Of a DNA stretch of 26,406 bases, positions 1 through 9,112 are shown piece by piece. This stretch comes from Bacteroides sp. UBA1317 (GTDB taxonomy: Bacteria > Bacteroidota > Bacteroidia > Bacteroidales > Bacteroidaceae). The DNA lies in the NCBI GenBank assembly GCA_002307035.1, contig DBTL01000167.1, positions 1 to 26,406 of the forward strand, read 5' to 3'. Both the position numbers and the translations under genes were made by a program. A model generated the notes under the pieces. The model did not search any database. It was given only the letters and a program-made list of their open reading frames with translations, and was not told the origin of the DNA. Position 1 is the first letter of the stretch, and every line of letters begins with the position of its first letter.

Positions 1-492
1 GATGATTACATCACCAAACCATTTAATTTTGAGATTCTGTCTCTTCGCATAAAGAAGTTGCTCGAAAAGAGAGAAATCAGAAGAGATAAATTCAGCAAGC
101 AGATAGATCCGGAGCCAAGCGAGATAACGATTACTCCACTCGACGAAAAGTTGATAAGAAAAGCAATTCAGTATGTGGAAGATAATATCTCAAGGAGTGA
201 ACTTTCTGTGGAAGAATTGAGCAGAGAACTAGGAATGAGTAGGGTACATCTGTACAAGAAGTTGATGCATATTACCGGTAAATCGCCGGTAGAATTTATA
301 CGAACTCTGCGATTGAAACGCGCTGCCCAATTACTTCGAGAGAGTCAACAGAATGTTTCTGAGATCGCTTATGAAGTAGGCTTTAATAATCCGAAATACT
401 TCAGTAAATACTTCAGAGATGAATTTGGAATGCTACCTTCTATGTATCAAGCGAATATGAAAAAAGAACCTGAGACAAAAACGAAAATCTGA
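1..492 (+). CDS. Hybrid two-component system regulator (HTCS), 3' end only: receiver tail plus AraC-type DNA-binding domain
   Basis: The gene enters from the left edge in frame 1 and ends at a TGA, leaving 163 residues. The first residues, DDYITKPF, are the end of a response-regulator receiver domain, with the conserved Lys-Pro pair at fragment residues 6-7. A linker follows, then an AraC/XylS domain at about residues 45-150 with two helix-turn-helix units (about 69-90 and 117-145, including VSEIAYEVGFNNPKYFSKYF). In Bacteroides this order at a C-terminus next to glycosidases is typical of HTCS proteins, which join a periplasmic glycan sensor, kinase, receiver and AraC output in one chain and switch on the adjacent polysaccharide locus. 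The sensor and kinase parts lie outside the window, so the ligand cannot be read. A stand-alone AraC response regulator is the alternative. The gene precedes the GH31 gene on the same strand by 150 bp. Confidence 0.88.
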   Translation, partial: DDYITKPFNFEILSLRIKKLLEKREIRRDKFSKQIDPEPSEITITPLDEKLIRKAIQYVEDNISRSELSVEELSRELGMSRVHLYKKLMHITGKSPVEFIRTLRLKRAAQLLRESQQNVSEIAYEVGFNNPKYFSKYFRDEFGMLPSMYQANMKKEPETKTKI

Positions 493-561
493 TATTTAAC
501 AAAAAGCACCCTATGAGGAAACATACAATAACCCTATACTAAACAAATGAGCCCTGAATAG

Positions 562-579
562 AACACAAAGAATTGTGTT
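562..579. promoter_or_regulatory. Perfect 7-bp inverted repeat upstream of the glycosidase operon; candidate operator
   Basis: AACACAA at 562-568 and TTGTGTT at 573-579 are exact reverse complements around a 4-base spacer (AGAA). The repeat lies between the HTCS gene and the GH31 start. About 20 bases downstream, TATTTTTA (598-605) matches 7 of 8 positions of the Bacteroides -7 consensus TAnnTTTG; no clean -33 TTTG is present at 19-21 bases. The placement fits an activator site for the adjacent HTCS, but that is inference. It could also be a small RNA hairpin or chance. Confidence 0.35.
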
Positions 580-642
580 GGAGTTGCGTTAAAGTTGTAT
601 TTTTACGATATAGAATTTTATCAATTAAATATATAGAGTAAG

Positions 643-3504
643 ATGAAAAACACACATCTCTGTTTCTTGGCGGGACTATTATTTGCTTCGTGTGCCCAAG
701 CACAGTATGAGAAGACTCCGGATGGAGTCATTGTGATGCTAAACCAAAAACAATCAACGGATGTAAGATTAGTGAGGTTGGAAGTGGTTAACGATAAAGT
801 AATCCATGTTTCGGCAACTCCTGACAATGCGTTTTCTACAACAAAGAGCTTAATCATCGTACCTTGGCAATCTTCAGGAAAATTTTCTGTAGAGGAAAAG
901 AAAGGGGCAGTAGTGGTTTCTACGGCTGCACTACATGCTGTTGTTTGCATGGAAACGGGAGAAGTCACATTTACTGATTTGGCAGGGAAGCCCATCTTGA
1001 GTGAGCGCAAAGGTGGTGGTAAGAGTTTTACTCCTATTGAAGTGGAGAACACCAAGGGGTACACGATGAGACAGGTCTTTGAATCTACTAACGATGAGGC
1101 CTTTTACGGTTTGGGACAACACCAATCAGATGAGTTTAACTACAAAGGAAGAAACGAATCGCTGTTTCAATATAACACGAAGGTAACTGTACCTTTTGTT
1201 TTATCCAATAAAAATTATGGTATCTTATGGGATAATTATTCACTCAGTCGTTTTGGCGATGAACGTGATTACGCACAACTGAATAATGCACTTACTCTCT
1301 ATGATAATAAAGGAGTAAAAGGTGGACTTACGGCCACCTATGTACCTGCACCCCGGCGAAAGATGCAAACGCTTACTCGTTTGGAAGAAGCGATTTGTTA
1401 TGAGGATATTCAATCAATCAAGAATCTGCCACAAGGTTTTCCGCTTGATGGGGCACATGTGACTTATCAAGGTGAGATAGAGGCAAAAGAAAATGGTGAT
1501 TTTCATTTTCAACTTTATTATGCGGGTTATGTAACGGTTTATGTCAATAATCAAGTGATAGTACCTGAACGCTGGCGTACGGCTTGGAATCCAAATAGTT
1601 ATAAGTTCACTTTGAAGATGGAAGCGGGCAAACGTGTTCCTTTACGAATTGAATGGAAACCGGATGGAGTTGTGTCATATTGTGGACTGAGGGTGCTTTC
1701 TCCTGTGTCTGAAAAGAAACAAAATGAATTGGCTCTTTTTAGCGAGATGGGAGATGAAATCGATTATTATTTTGTTTATGGAAAATCAATGGATGAGGTG
1801 ATTGCCGGATATCGTACGCTTACCGGAAAGTCGCAAATAATGCCCAAATGGGCGATGGGATACTGGCAAAGTCGTGAACGTTATAAAACTCAAGAAGAGA
1901 TTCTGGGAACGTTAAAAGAATTTCGCCGTCGACAGATTCCTATTGACAATATTATACTCGATTGGAGTTACTGGCCTGAGAATGCATGGGGTAGTCATGA
2001 ATTTGATAAGACCCGCTTTCCTGATCCAAAGGGAATGGTCGACTCTATTCATGCTATGCACGCTAAGATGATGATTTCTGTATGGCCTAAGTTTTATATC
2101 ACGACTGAACATTATAAAGAGTTCAATGACAAAGGATGGATGTATCAGCAAGCCGTGAAAGATAGTATACGCGACTGGGTAGGTCCGGGATATGTTGGCT
2201 CTTTCTATGATGCATATAGTGCGGATGCCCGTAAATTGTTCTGGAAGCAGATGGAAGATCATCTTTATTCGTTGGGTATTGACTCATGGTGGATGGATGC
2301 CAGCGAGCCCAATGTGCGCGATTGTACAGACATGGAGTATCGTAAAAAACTTTGTGGTCCTACCGCATTAGGACCTTCCACTAAGTATTTCAATGCGTAT
2401 GCGTTGATGAACGCAGAAGCTATCTACGACGGACAGCGCGGAGCAGACCCGGACAAGCGCGTATTTTTACTTACCCGTTCCGGATTTGCCGGACTGCAAC
2501 GTTATTCTACCGCTACTTGGAGTGGTGACATTGCTACTCGTTGGGAAGATATGAAAGCACAAATTTCTGCTGGACTAAATTTTTCAATGAGTGGTATCCC
2601 TTATTGGACAATGGATATTGGGGGGTTCTGTGTGGAAAAACGATACGAACAAGGGCAGTACGAATTTAATAAAACGGGTCAGGAAAATGCAGATTATAAG
2701 GAATGGAGAGAGTTGAATACTCGTTGGTACCAGTTTGGTGCTTTTGCACCTCTCTTTCGTGCACACGGACAATTCCCTTTTCGCGAGATATGGAACATTG
2801 CTCCGGAGAATCATCCTGCTTATAAATCAATACTGTATTATACAAAACTTCGCTATAACCTGATGCCTTATATCTATTCAATGGCGGGGATGACGTACTT
2901 TAATGACTATACCATTATGAGGGCACTTGTGATGGATTTTTCCAAAGATGCGAAAGTGAATAATATTGGTGATCAATATATGTTTGGTCCCGCATTGATG
3001 GTATGCCCTGTATATACTTATGGTGCGCGTGAAAGAGAGGTTTATTTTCCTAAAACTTCAGGTTGGTATGACTTTTATACAGGGAAACATATCTCTGGTG
3101 GCCAGCAATTAAAGGTGCAGGCAGCTTATGAACGTATTCCGCTTTATATACGCGAAGGAGCGATTATTCCATATGGACCGGATATGCAATATAGTGATGA
3201 GAAACCGGCAGATAAGATAACGTTGTATGTGTATGCCGGACAAAATGGTTCGTTTACTTTGTATGAAGATGAAGGTGTAAATTATAACTATGAAAAGGGC
3301 AAGTATGCTACTATTCCCTTTACTTATGATGAGGCTACGCACTCGTTGACTATTGGACAACGTCAGGGTGAATTTGCGGGAATGCTTAAAGAACGGTCAT
3401 TTAACGTGGTACTAGTTAGTGAAACGAAAGCACAAGCTTTCAATCTGAGTGCTAAAGGTCAACTAGTGAAGTACAACGGTACAAAAACGAGTGTGAAACT
3501 TTAA
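643..3504 (+). CDS. Glycoside hydrolase family 31 with PA14 insert, probable alpha-xylosidase
   Basis: This 953-residue exported enzyme probably removes alpha-1,6-xylose from the non-reducing end of xyloglucan oligosaccharides in the periplasm. The N-terminus is a signal sequence; it may end at AQA before Gln21, or Cys17 may be lipidated, although the -3 residue is Phe. An N-terminal GH31 beta domain is interrupted at about residues 238-362 by a PA14-like beta-sandwich, as in Bacteroides and Cellvibrio xyloglucan alpha-xylosidases. The (beta/alpha)8 barrel carries the family signature WWMDASEPN with the likely nucleophile Asp552, and TWSGDIATRW with the likely acid/base Asp629. The C-terminal beta domains are complete, so the length is normal for the PA14 subgroup. 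Family and catalytic residues are clear. Substrate is inferred from the PA14 insert and the GH2/GH3 partners; alpha-glucosidase is the alternative. Confidence 0.92.
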   Translation: MKNTHLCFLAGLLFASCAQAQYEKTPDGVIVMLNQKQSTDVRLVRLEVVNDKVIHVSATPDNAFSTTKSLIIVPWQSSGKFSVEEKKGAVVVSTAALHAVVCMETGEVTFTDLAGKPILSERKGGGKSFTPIEVENTKGYTMRQVFESTNDEAFYGLGQHQSDEFNYKGRNESLFQYNTKVTVPFVLSNKNYGILWDNYSLSRFGDERDYAQLNNALTLYDNKGVKGGLTATYVPAPRRKMQTLTRLEEAICYEDIQSIKNLPQGFPLDGAHVTYQGEIEAKENGDFHFQLYYAGYVTVYVNNQVIVPERWRTAWNPNSYKFTLKMEAGKRVPLRIEWKPDGVVSYCGLRVLSPVSEKKQNELALFSEMGDEIDYYFVYGKSMDEVIAGYRTLTGKSQIMPKWAMGYWQSRERYKTQEEILGTLKEFRRRQIPIDNIILDWSYWPENAWGSHEFDKTRFPDPKGMVDSIHAMHAKMMISVWPKFYITTEHYKEFNDKGWMYQQAVKDSIRDWVGPGYVGSFYDAYSADARKLFWKQMEDHLYSLGIDSWWMDASEPNVRDCTDMEYRKKLCGPTALGPSTKYFNAYALMNAEAIYDGQRGADPDKRVFLLTRSGFAGLQRYSTATWSGDIATRWEDMKAQISAGLNFSMSGIPYWTMDIGGFCVEKRYEQGQYEFNKTGQENADYKEWRELNTRWYQFGAFAPLFRAHGQFPFREIWNIAPENHPAYKSILYYTKLRYNLMPYIYSMAGMTYFNDYTIMRALVMDFSKDAKVNNIGDQYMFGPALMVCPVYTYGAREREVYFPKTSGWYDFYTGKHISGGQQLKVQAAYERIPLYIREGAIIPYGPDMQYSDEKPADKITLYVYAGQNGSFTLYEDEGVNYNYEKGKYATIPFTYDEATHSLTIGQRQGEFAGMLKERSFNVVLVSETKAQAFNLSAKGQLVKYNGTKTSVKL

Positions 3505-3514
3505 AAAATGAACG

Positions 3515-6115
3515 ATGAGTATACAGAATGCTTCAAATGAAAGTCTTTCTACGCAGAGAATCATCCGTTTCTCAGAGAATCCAAAGTCGACAGCTATGAT
3601 AACTCTTTTATTTATTCTTGGTTCGACCTTCTCACTTGCAATTCTGTTTACAGCTTGTAGTGCTCCTAAGGTGGTTCGCGAGCGGGTGAGTTTCAATAAC
3701 GAATGGACATTTCATCTGGGAGATACTCCGGAAGCTTCTAATCCGATGTTTGATGATTCGCAGTGGAAAAAGTTGACTCTTCCTCACGACTGGTCAATAG
3801 AAGGCTCTTTTGATGAAATAAACCCTGCTGGATGTGGTGGTGGTGCTTTGCTGGGAGGCATAGGCTGGTATCGCAAATCATTTGTGCCCGATGCTGCTAT
3901 GGCTAGTAAAAAAGTCTTTATTGACTTTGATGGAGTATATATGAATGCTGAGGTATTTATCAATGGTATCTCATTGGGCACTCGTCCTTATGGGTATATA
4001 TCTTTTCGTCACGACCTTACTCCGTACATAAAACAAGGAGAGAAGAATGTACTGGCTGTACGGGTGGACAATAGTGAACAGCCTAATTCACGTTGGTACA
4101 GTGGATCGGGCATCTATCGCAACGTATGGCTCACGATGACCAATGCTGTGCATGTTGATCTTTGGGGTACGTATGTGACTACGCCTGCTGTAAGTATGGA
4201 GACTGCTACGGTGGCTATTGCTACGAAAGTACGGAACGATTCAAATGCAGTTGTTCATGCGGAAGTTGTGTCTATACTTTACGATGCTAATGGAGGAGAG
4301 GTAACACGTACCGTGTCTCCTTCTACAGCAATTACTAAGCAATCTGTTGCAGAGATAAAACAAGAATTTGTGATAAGGAGACCTGTTCTTTGGAGTTTGG
4401 ATAACCCATATATGTATATGTTGCGAACTGAGATAGAGGTCGATGGGAAGATTCTTGACAATTATGAAACTCCGATAGGTATTCGCAATTTTTCTTTTGA
4501 TGCCCAGAAAGGTTTTATATTAAATGGGAAGCAGCTTAAAATTAAAGGAGTTTGCCAACATCATGATATGGGCTGCTTAGGGACAGCAGTGAATGTACGT
4601 GCGATAGAGCGTCAATTGGAGATTCTACGTGAAATGGGGTGTAATGCTATCCGTTGTAGTCATAACCCGCCTGCACCTGAGCTGCTTGATCTTTGTGATC
4701 GTATGGGATTCATCGTGATGGATGAGACTTTTGATATGTGGAGAAAGAGAAAGACGACATACGATTATTCTCGATACTTTAATGAATGGCACGAACGTGA
4801 TCTGACAGATCACATTACCAGAGATCGTAATCACCCATCCATCTTTATGTGGAGCATTGGCAACGAAGTGTTGGAACAGTGGACACACGCTGATGCGGAT
4901 ACACTTGATATTAAGGCAGCAAACCTTTTATTGAACATGAAACGCGATCCTAAGACTTTGGCTATGGATGGAAAACAGATGAGTGTAAACTCGTTGCTGA
5001 CTAAGAAACTGGTGGATATGATTAAACAACTCGATCCAACGCGACCGGTAACTGCCGGCAATAATGAGCCGGATCCTAATAACCACTTGTTCCGTTCAGG
5101 CGCATTGGATATTATTGGATTCAATTATCATGAAACTTATTTTAAAGATGTCCCTAAGAATTTTCCCAATAAACCTTTTATCGTAACGGAAGCAACCTCG
5201 GCATTGATGACACGTGGATATTATCGTATGCCAAGTGATTCGATGTATGTATGGCCTACCCGCTGGGATGTGCCGTTTCATGACGATAGTTTTTCTTGTT
5301 CATCTTACGACAATTGTCATGTGCCGTGGGGTACTACCCACGAAGACACTTGGCGTATGGTGAAGAATAATGATTTTATCAGTGGATTGTATGTTTGGAC
5401 AGGTTTTGATTATATTGGTGAGCCTACTCCTTTTGGGTGGCCGGCTCATAGTTCTTATTTTGGAATAATAGATTTAGCCGGTTTCCCCAAAGATATCTAT
5501 TATATGTATCAGAGCGAGTGGACAGATAAAGAAGTACTGCATCTTTTTCCGCACTGGAATTGGAAAAAGGGACAGAAGGTCGATCTTTGGGCCTATTATA
5601 ATAATGCGGATGAGGTGGAATTGTTTGTGAATGGTAAATCTCAGGGAATAAAGAAAAAGGCAAAAGATGTTTATCATGTGAGTTGGAGAGTTGATTATGA
5701 ACCTGGAACGGTGAAAGTTGTCTCTCGCAAAGCCGGAAAAGAGGTGCTAACTCGCGAGATTCATACGGCTGGTGCTCCTGCACAATTACGACTGACAGCT
5801 GATCGTAAAACGATTACTGCTGATGGCAAGGATCTTAGTTTTGTGACAGTGGAAGTGCTGGATAAGGAGGGCAATCTTTGTCCGAATGCAGATAATTTAG
5901 TTTGCTTTACCATAAGTGGTGCTGCTCTTATAGCCGGGGTGGACAATGGCAGTCCTACTTCTTTGGAGAGTTTCAAAGCACCACAGCGAAAAGCCTTTTA
6001 TGGTAAATGTTTGGTGGTGGTGCAAAATAATGGAACAAAAGATCGAATTGAACTAAAAGCTGCTTCAGAAGGTTTGCCGGAATCGACAATAACACTCAAC
6101 GCCAATAAATTATAG
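3515..6115 (+). CDS. Glycoside hydrolase family 2, probable exported beta-galactosidase
   Basis: An 866-residue GH2 enzyme that probably removes beta-linked galactose from oligosaccharide side chains. The jelly-roll sugar-binding domain (about 55-215), an Ig-like domain and the TIM barrel are followed by C-terminal Ig-like domains at about 680-866. The acid/base is Glu451 in MWSIGNEV and the nucleophile is probably Glu559 in FIVTEATS. The export signal is unusual: the hydrophobic stretch begins at Met28 and ends in the lipobox LFTAC (Cys48). A start at Met28 (3596) would leave no basic n-region, while the 3515 start supplies Arg and Lys but makes a long one. I keep 3515, which lies 10 bp after the GH31 stop, with moderate certainty. 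GH2 also includes beta-mannosidases and beta-glucuronidases, so specificity rests on context. Confidence 0.88.
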   Translation: MSIQNASNESLSTQRIIRFSENPKSTAMITLLFILGSTFSLAILFTACSAPKVVRERVSFNNEWTFHLGDTPEASNPMFDDSQWKKLTLPHDWSIEGSFDEINPAGCGGGALLGGIGWYRKSFVPDAAMASKKVFIDFDGVYMNAEVFINGISLGTRPYGYISFRHDLTPYIKQGEKNVLAVRVDNSEQPNSRWYSGSGIYRNVWLTMTNAVHVDLWGTYVTTPAVSMETATVAIATKVRNDSNAVVHAEVVSILYDANGGEVTRTVSPSTAITKQSVAEIKQEFVIRRPVLWSLDNPYMYMLRTEIEVDGKILDNYETPIGIRNFSFDAQKGFILNGKQLKIKGVCQHHDMGCLGTAVNVRAIERQLEILREMGCNAIRCSHNPPAPELLDLCDRMGFIVMDETFDMWRKRKTTYDYSRYFNEWHERDLTDHITRDRNHPSIFMWSIGNEVLEQWTHADADTLDIKAANLLLNMKRDPKTLAMDGKQMSVNSLLTKKLVDMIKQLDPTRPVTAGNNEPDPNNHLFRSGALDIIGFNYHETYFKDVPKNFPNKPFIVTEATSALMTRGYYRMPSDSMYVWPTRWDVPFHDDSFSCSSYDNCHVPWGTTHEDTWRMVKNNDFISGLYVWTGFDYIGEPTPFGWPAHSSYFGIIDLAGFPKDIYYMYQSEWTDKEVLHLFPHWNWKKGQKVDLWAYYNNADEVELFVNGKSQGIKKKAKDVYHVSWRVDYEPGTVKVVSRKAGKEVLTREIHTAGAPAQLRLTADRKTITADGKDLSFVTVEVLDKEGNLCPNADNLVCFTISGAALIAGVDNGSPTSLESFKAPQRKAFYGKCLVVVQNNGTKDRIELKAASEGLPESTITLNANKL

Positions 6116-6148
6116 CTATAAATTAACATAATTATAATACTAAGTGAC

Positions 6149-8365
6149 ATGAAAAAACAACTAATTACAGTGTTTGTTATGGCAATTTTATTTGCTTTGC
6201 CGGGTAAAGCACAAAAGCCGGTGTATCTGGATGATACGAAATCAATAGAAGATAGAGTAAAAGATGCGCTTAGTCGGATGACTCTGGAAGAAAAAGTAAA
6301 ACTTTGCCATGCGCAAAGTAAATTTAGTAGTTCGGGAGTTCCTCGTTTGGGAATACCCGAACTATGGATGAGTGATGGTCCACATGGGGTACGTGAAGAA
6401 ATCTTGTGGAATTCTTGGGGAGCGGCCGGATGGACGAATGATTCGTGTACGGCGTTCCCTGCATTGACTTGCCTGGCAGCCACATGGAATCCGGAGATGT
6501 CTGCTATCTATGGAAAGGCTATCGGTGAAGAAGCTCGCTATCGGAGAAAAGATGTATTACTTGGTCCTGGGGTGAATATTTATCGTACACCGCTTAATGG
6601 ACGCAACTTTGAGTTCCTAGGTGAGGATCCTTTCCTTGCATCGACGATGGTAGTTCCTTATATACAAGAGGTTCAGAAGAACGGTGTAGCGGCTTGTGTG
6701 AAGCATTATGCACTTAATAATCAGGAAACATGGCGTGGGCATATTAATGTGGAGCTGAGTGATCGGGCGTTGTACGAAATTTACTTACCGGCTTTTAAAG
6801 CGGCTGTCCAAAAAGGAGGCGTTTGGAGTATTATGGGTTCATATAACAAGGTGCGTGGGCAGCATGCTTGTCACAGTGATTTGTTATTGCAGAAGATCTT
6901 AAAAGGAGAATGGAAATTTGATGGAGCTGTAATCACCGATTGGGGTGGGGCACACGATACTCGTGAGGCGGCACTCAATGGTCTTGACATTGAGATGGGC
7001 TCTTATACCGATGGTTTAATCTCCGAATCGGCATTTACTTATGATGATTATTACTTGGCAAGGCCTTATTTGCAGATGCTTAAAGAGGGTAAAGTGCCTA
7101 TGTCTACCATTGACGACAAGGCAAGTCGTGTTTTGCGATTAATCTTCCGTACAGCAATGGATAGCAAGAAGCCGTGGGGTTCATTCACTTCTGAAGAGCA
7201 TAACAAGGTTTCTCGTACAGTAGCCGAAGAGGGTATCGTGTTATTGAAGAATACTCCGCTTTCTAAAAAAATACCGGCACTGCTTCCTTTGGATGGAGCA
7301 AAATATAATAAAATTTTAGTGGTGGGAGAAAATGCAACCCGTCGGTTGACTGAAGGTGGAGGCTCTTCTGCCTTAAAAGTTAAGAATGAAGTTTCTCCAT
7401 TAGCAGGTTTACTGGCTAAGTATGGCGATAAAGTCGTTTACGCTAAAGGATATGATTCTGGTCGTGTGATGTATGAGAAGATAAACAAAATTCCTACTTC
7501 AGTGCTTGACTCCCTTCGTGCAGAGGCTATTAAGCAGGCAACAGATGCTGATGTTGTGATCTTTATTGGTGGACTGAATAAAAATCATCTGCAAGATTGT
7601 GAAGCGGGAGACCGTGAAAGTTATGCACTTCCTTTCGGACAGAATGAATTAATTAGCGGTCTGTTGAAAGTAAATAAGAAGATGGTGATGGTTCTCATTA
7701 GTGGTAATGCTGTAGAGATGCCCTGGGTGAAAGAGGTTCCTTCTATCTTACAAGCTTGGTATCTAGGGTCTGAATCGGGTAATGCTATTGCCAATGTCTT
7801 GAGTGGAGAGGTTAACCCTAGCGGTAAATTGCCTTTTTCTTTTCCTGTGAAATTAGGAGATAATGCTGCACACTCATTCGGACAAATAAGTTACCCCGGT
7901 GATAGTATTAATCAGGAATATAAGGAAGATATTCTAGTAGGTTATCGTTGGCACGATACCAAAAAGATTCCTGCTTTGTTCTCTTTCGGACATGGATTGG
8001 GTTATACGAGCTTTAGCTACGGTAAAGCAGTTATCTCTGATAAAACGATGCCTGAAGATGGTACGCTTGTAGTGACTATTCCGGTGAAGAATATAGGAAA
8101 AGTAGCGGGTAAAGAGGTTGTTCAGCTTTATATTGGAGACGAGAAGTGCACCTTTGCTCGCCCGTTGAAAGAACTTAAGGGATTCAAAAAGATCGCTTTA
8201 GCACCCGGTGAAGAGACAGCGGTGACTTTTACCATAACGGCTGATGATCTGAAGTTTTATAATGATAAAGAGAGCAAATGGACAGCTGAGGCCGGCAAAT
8301 TCAAGATATATATAGGTGCTTCATCTACTGATATCCGTTCTACGCTAGAATTTACGTTGCAATAA
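6149..8365 (+). CDS. Glycoside hydrolase family 3, probable periplasmic beta-glucosidase
   Basis: A 738-residue GH3 enzyme expected to release glucose from the beta-1,4-glucan backbone once side chains are removed. A signal peptide (MKKQ start, hydrophobic core, cleavage near GKA-Q) directs export. The barrel domain includes KHYALNNQETWRG and GSYNKVRGQHAC, with the nucleophile Asp264 in VITDWGG. The alpha/beta sandwich domain has EAGDRESYALPFGQ (Glu485 nearby; acid/base not assigned with certainty) and PSGKLPFSFP. A fibronectin III-like domain occupies about residues 640-738. The gene starts 33 bp after the GH2 stop and is the last of the run, followed by a terminator. Xylosidase activity is a possible alternative within the family. 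Confidence 0.92.
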   Translation: MKKQLITVFVMAILFALPGKAQKPVYLDDTKSIEDRVKDALSRMTLEEKVKLCHAQSKFSSSGVPRLGIPELWMSDGPHGVREEILWNSWGAAGWTNDSCTAFPALTCLAATWNPEMSAIYGKAIGEEARYRRKDVLLGPGVNIYRTPLNGRNFEFLGEDPFLASTMVVPYIQEVQKNGVAACVKHYALNNQETWRGHINVELSDRALYEIYLPAFKAAVQKGGVWSIMGSYNKVRGQHACHSDLLLQKILKGEWKFDGAVITDWGGAHDTREAALNGLDIEMGSYTDGLISESAFTYDDYYLARPYLQMLKEGKVPMSTIDDKASRVLRLIFRTAMDSKKPWGSFTSEEHNKVSRTVAEEGIVLLKNTPLSKKIPALLPLDGAKYNKILVVGENATRRLTEGGGSSALKVKNEVSPLAGLLAKYGDKVVYAKGYDSGRVMYEKINKIPTSVLDSLRAEAIKQATDADVVIFIGGLNKNHLQDCEAGDRESYALPFGQNELISGLLKVNKKMVMVLISGNAVEMPWVKEVPSILQAWYLGSESGNAIANVLSGEVNPSGKLPFSFPVKLGDNAAHSFGQISYPGDSINQEYKEDILVGYRWHDTKKIPALFSFGHGLGYTSFSYGKAVISDKTMPEDGTLVVTIPVKNIGKVAGKEVVQLYIGDEKCTFARPLKELKGFKKIALAPGEETAVTFTITADDLKFYNDKESKWTAEAGKFKIYIGASSTDIRSTLEFTLQ

Positions 8366-8384
8366 ATAAGATATTTATGCTAAT

Positions 8385-8425
8385 ACTCTCCCTTCAGCCT
8401 TTCAGGTCGGAGGGAGAGTTTTTTT
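8385..8425 (+). terminator. Intrinsic terminator after the glycosidase operon
   Basis: CTCTCCCT (8386-8393) pairs with AGGGAGAG (8411-8418), extended by an A-T pair, with a 17-base loop, followed by a run of T residues (8419-8425). It lies 20 bp past the GH3 stop and separates the locus from tpx. Confidence 0.8.
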
Positions 8426-8458
8426 GTAGCTATTCCTTTTGAACTTATTTGAAGTGAG

Positions 8459-8488
8459 TTTGTTTCTTTTATAAATCGAATAAATTTT
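8459..8488 (+). promoter_or_regulatory. Bacteroides-type promoter for tpx
   Basis: TTTG at 8459-8462 (-33 element) is followed after 18 bases by TAAATTTT at 8481-8488, which matches TAnnTTTG at 7 of 8 positions. The tpx start codon is 26 bases further on. Spacing is slightly shorter than the usual 19-21. Confidence 0.5.
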
Positions 8489-8513
8489 TAAAGTATAAAT
8501 TATAGATTGAATT

Positions 8514-9020
8514 ATGGCAACAACAAATTTTAAAGGACAACCGGTAAAGATTAGTGGCGAATTTATTAAAGTAGGAGCGTTGGCTCCCGATTTTGCATTA
8601 ACTAAAACAGATTTATCTGATTTGTCTTTAAGCGAATTGAAAGGTAAAAATGTGATATTGAATATTTTCCCAAGTTTGGATACGAGCGTTTGTGCTACAT
8701 CAGTACGTCAGTTCAATAAATTGGCTTCTTCTCTTCCGGAGACTGTAGTGTTGGCAATTTCTAAAGATTTGCCTTTTGCTCACGGACGTTTTTGTAGCAC
8801 AGAGGGAATAACCAATGTGATTGCATTATCAGACTTTCGTCCATCCACCTTTGCTGATAATTATGGATTGCTAATGTCTGATGGACCTCTTCATGGACTA
8901 TTGGCACGTGCAGTTGTTGTGCTAGATAAAGACGGCAAAGTGGTGTATACAGAACTTGTACCGGAGATTACTCAAGAGCCTGATTATGAAAAAGCGTTAT
9001 CTGCGGTACTTGGTAAGTAA
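8514..9020 (+). CDS. tpx: Thiol peroxidase (Tpx), atypical 2-Cys peroxiredoxin
   Basis: A 168-residue cytoplasmic peroxidase that reduces hydrogen peroxide and organic peroxides with electrons from thioredoxin. The peroxidatic cysteine is Cys60 in SLDTSVCATS, and the resolving cysteine is Cys94 in RFCSTEG; the pair is spaced as in the well-studied enterobacterial Tpx enzymes (Cys61/Cys95). The thioredoxin fold segments APDFALTKTDL and VVVLDKDGKVVYTE are intact. The gene has its own promoter and terminator, so it is a single-gene unit unrelated to its glycosidase neighbours. Identification is firm. Confidence 0.96.
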   Translation: MATTNFKGQPVKISGEFIKVGALAPDFALTKTDLSDLSLSELKGKNVILNIFPSLDTSVCATSVRQFNKLASSLPETVVLAISKDLPFAHGRFCSTEGITNVIALSDFRPSTFADNYGLLMSDGPLHGLLARAVVVLDKDGKVVYTELVPEITQEPDYEKALSAVLGK

Positions 9021-9048
9021 GTGATTAATAATTGTAGATTCTCAAAAC

Positions 9049-9091
9049 AAACGGTTAGCAAAAACAGGCTTTGCTAATCGTTTATTTTTTT
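9049..9091 (+). terminator. Intrinsic terminator after tpx, possibly bidirectional
   Basis: AAACGGTTAGCAAA (9049-9062) pairs over 14 positions (one G-T) with TTTGCTAATCGTTT (9070-9083) around a 7-base loop, followed by a T-rich run to 9091. The convergent dedA gene ends at 9113, so the hairpin may also serve the minus strand, although the A run on that side is less regular. Confidence 0.85.
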
Positions 9092-9112
9092 AATGTATCG
9101 GGCAGCATGTTG

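Noticed and set aside
5998..6483. 161-codon minus-strand frame across the GH2-GH3 junction
   Set aside because: Overlaps two well-identified glycosidases on the other strand and shows no family features.
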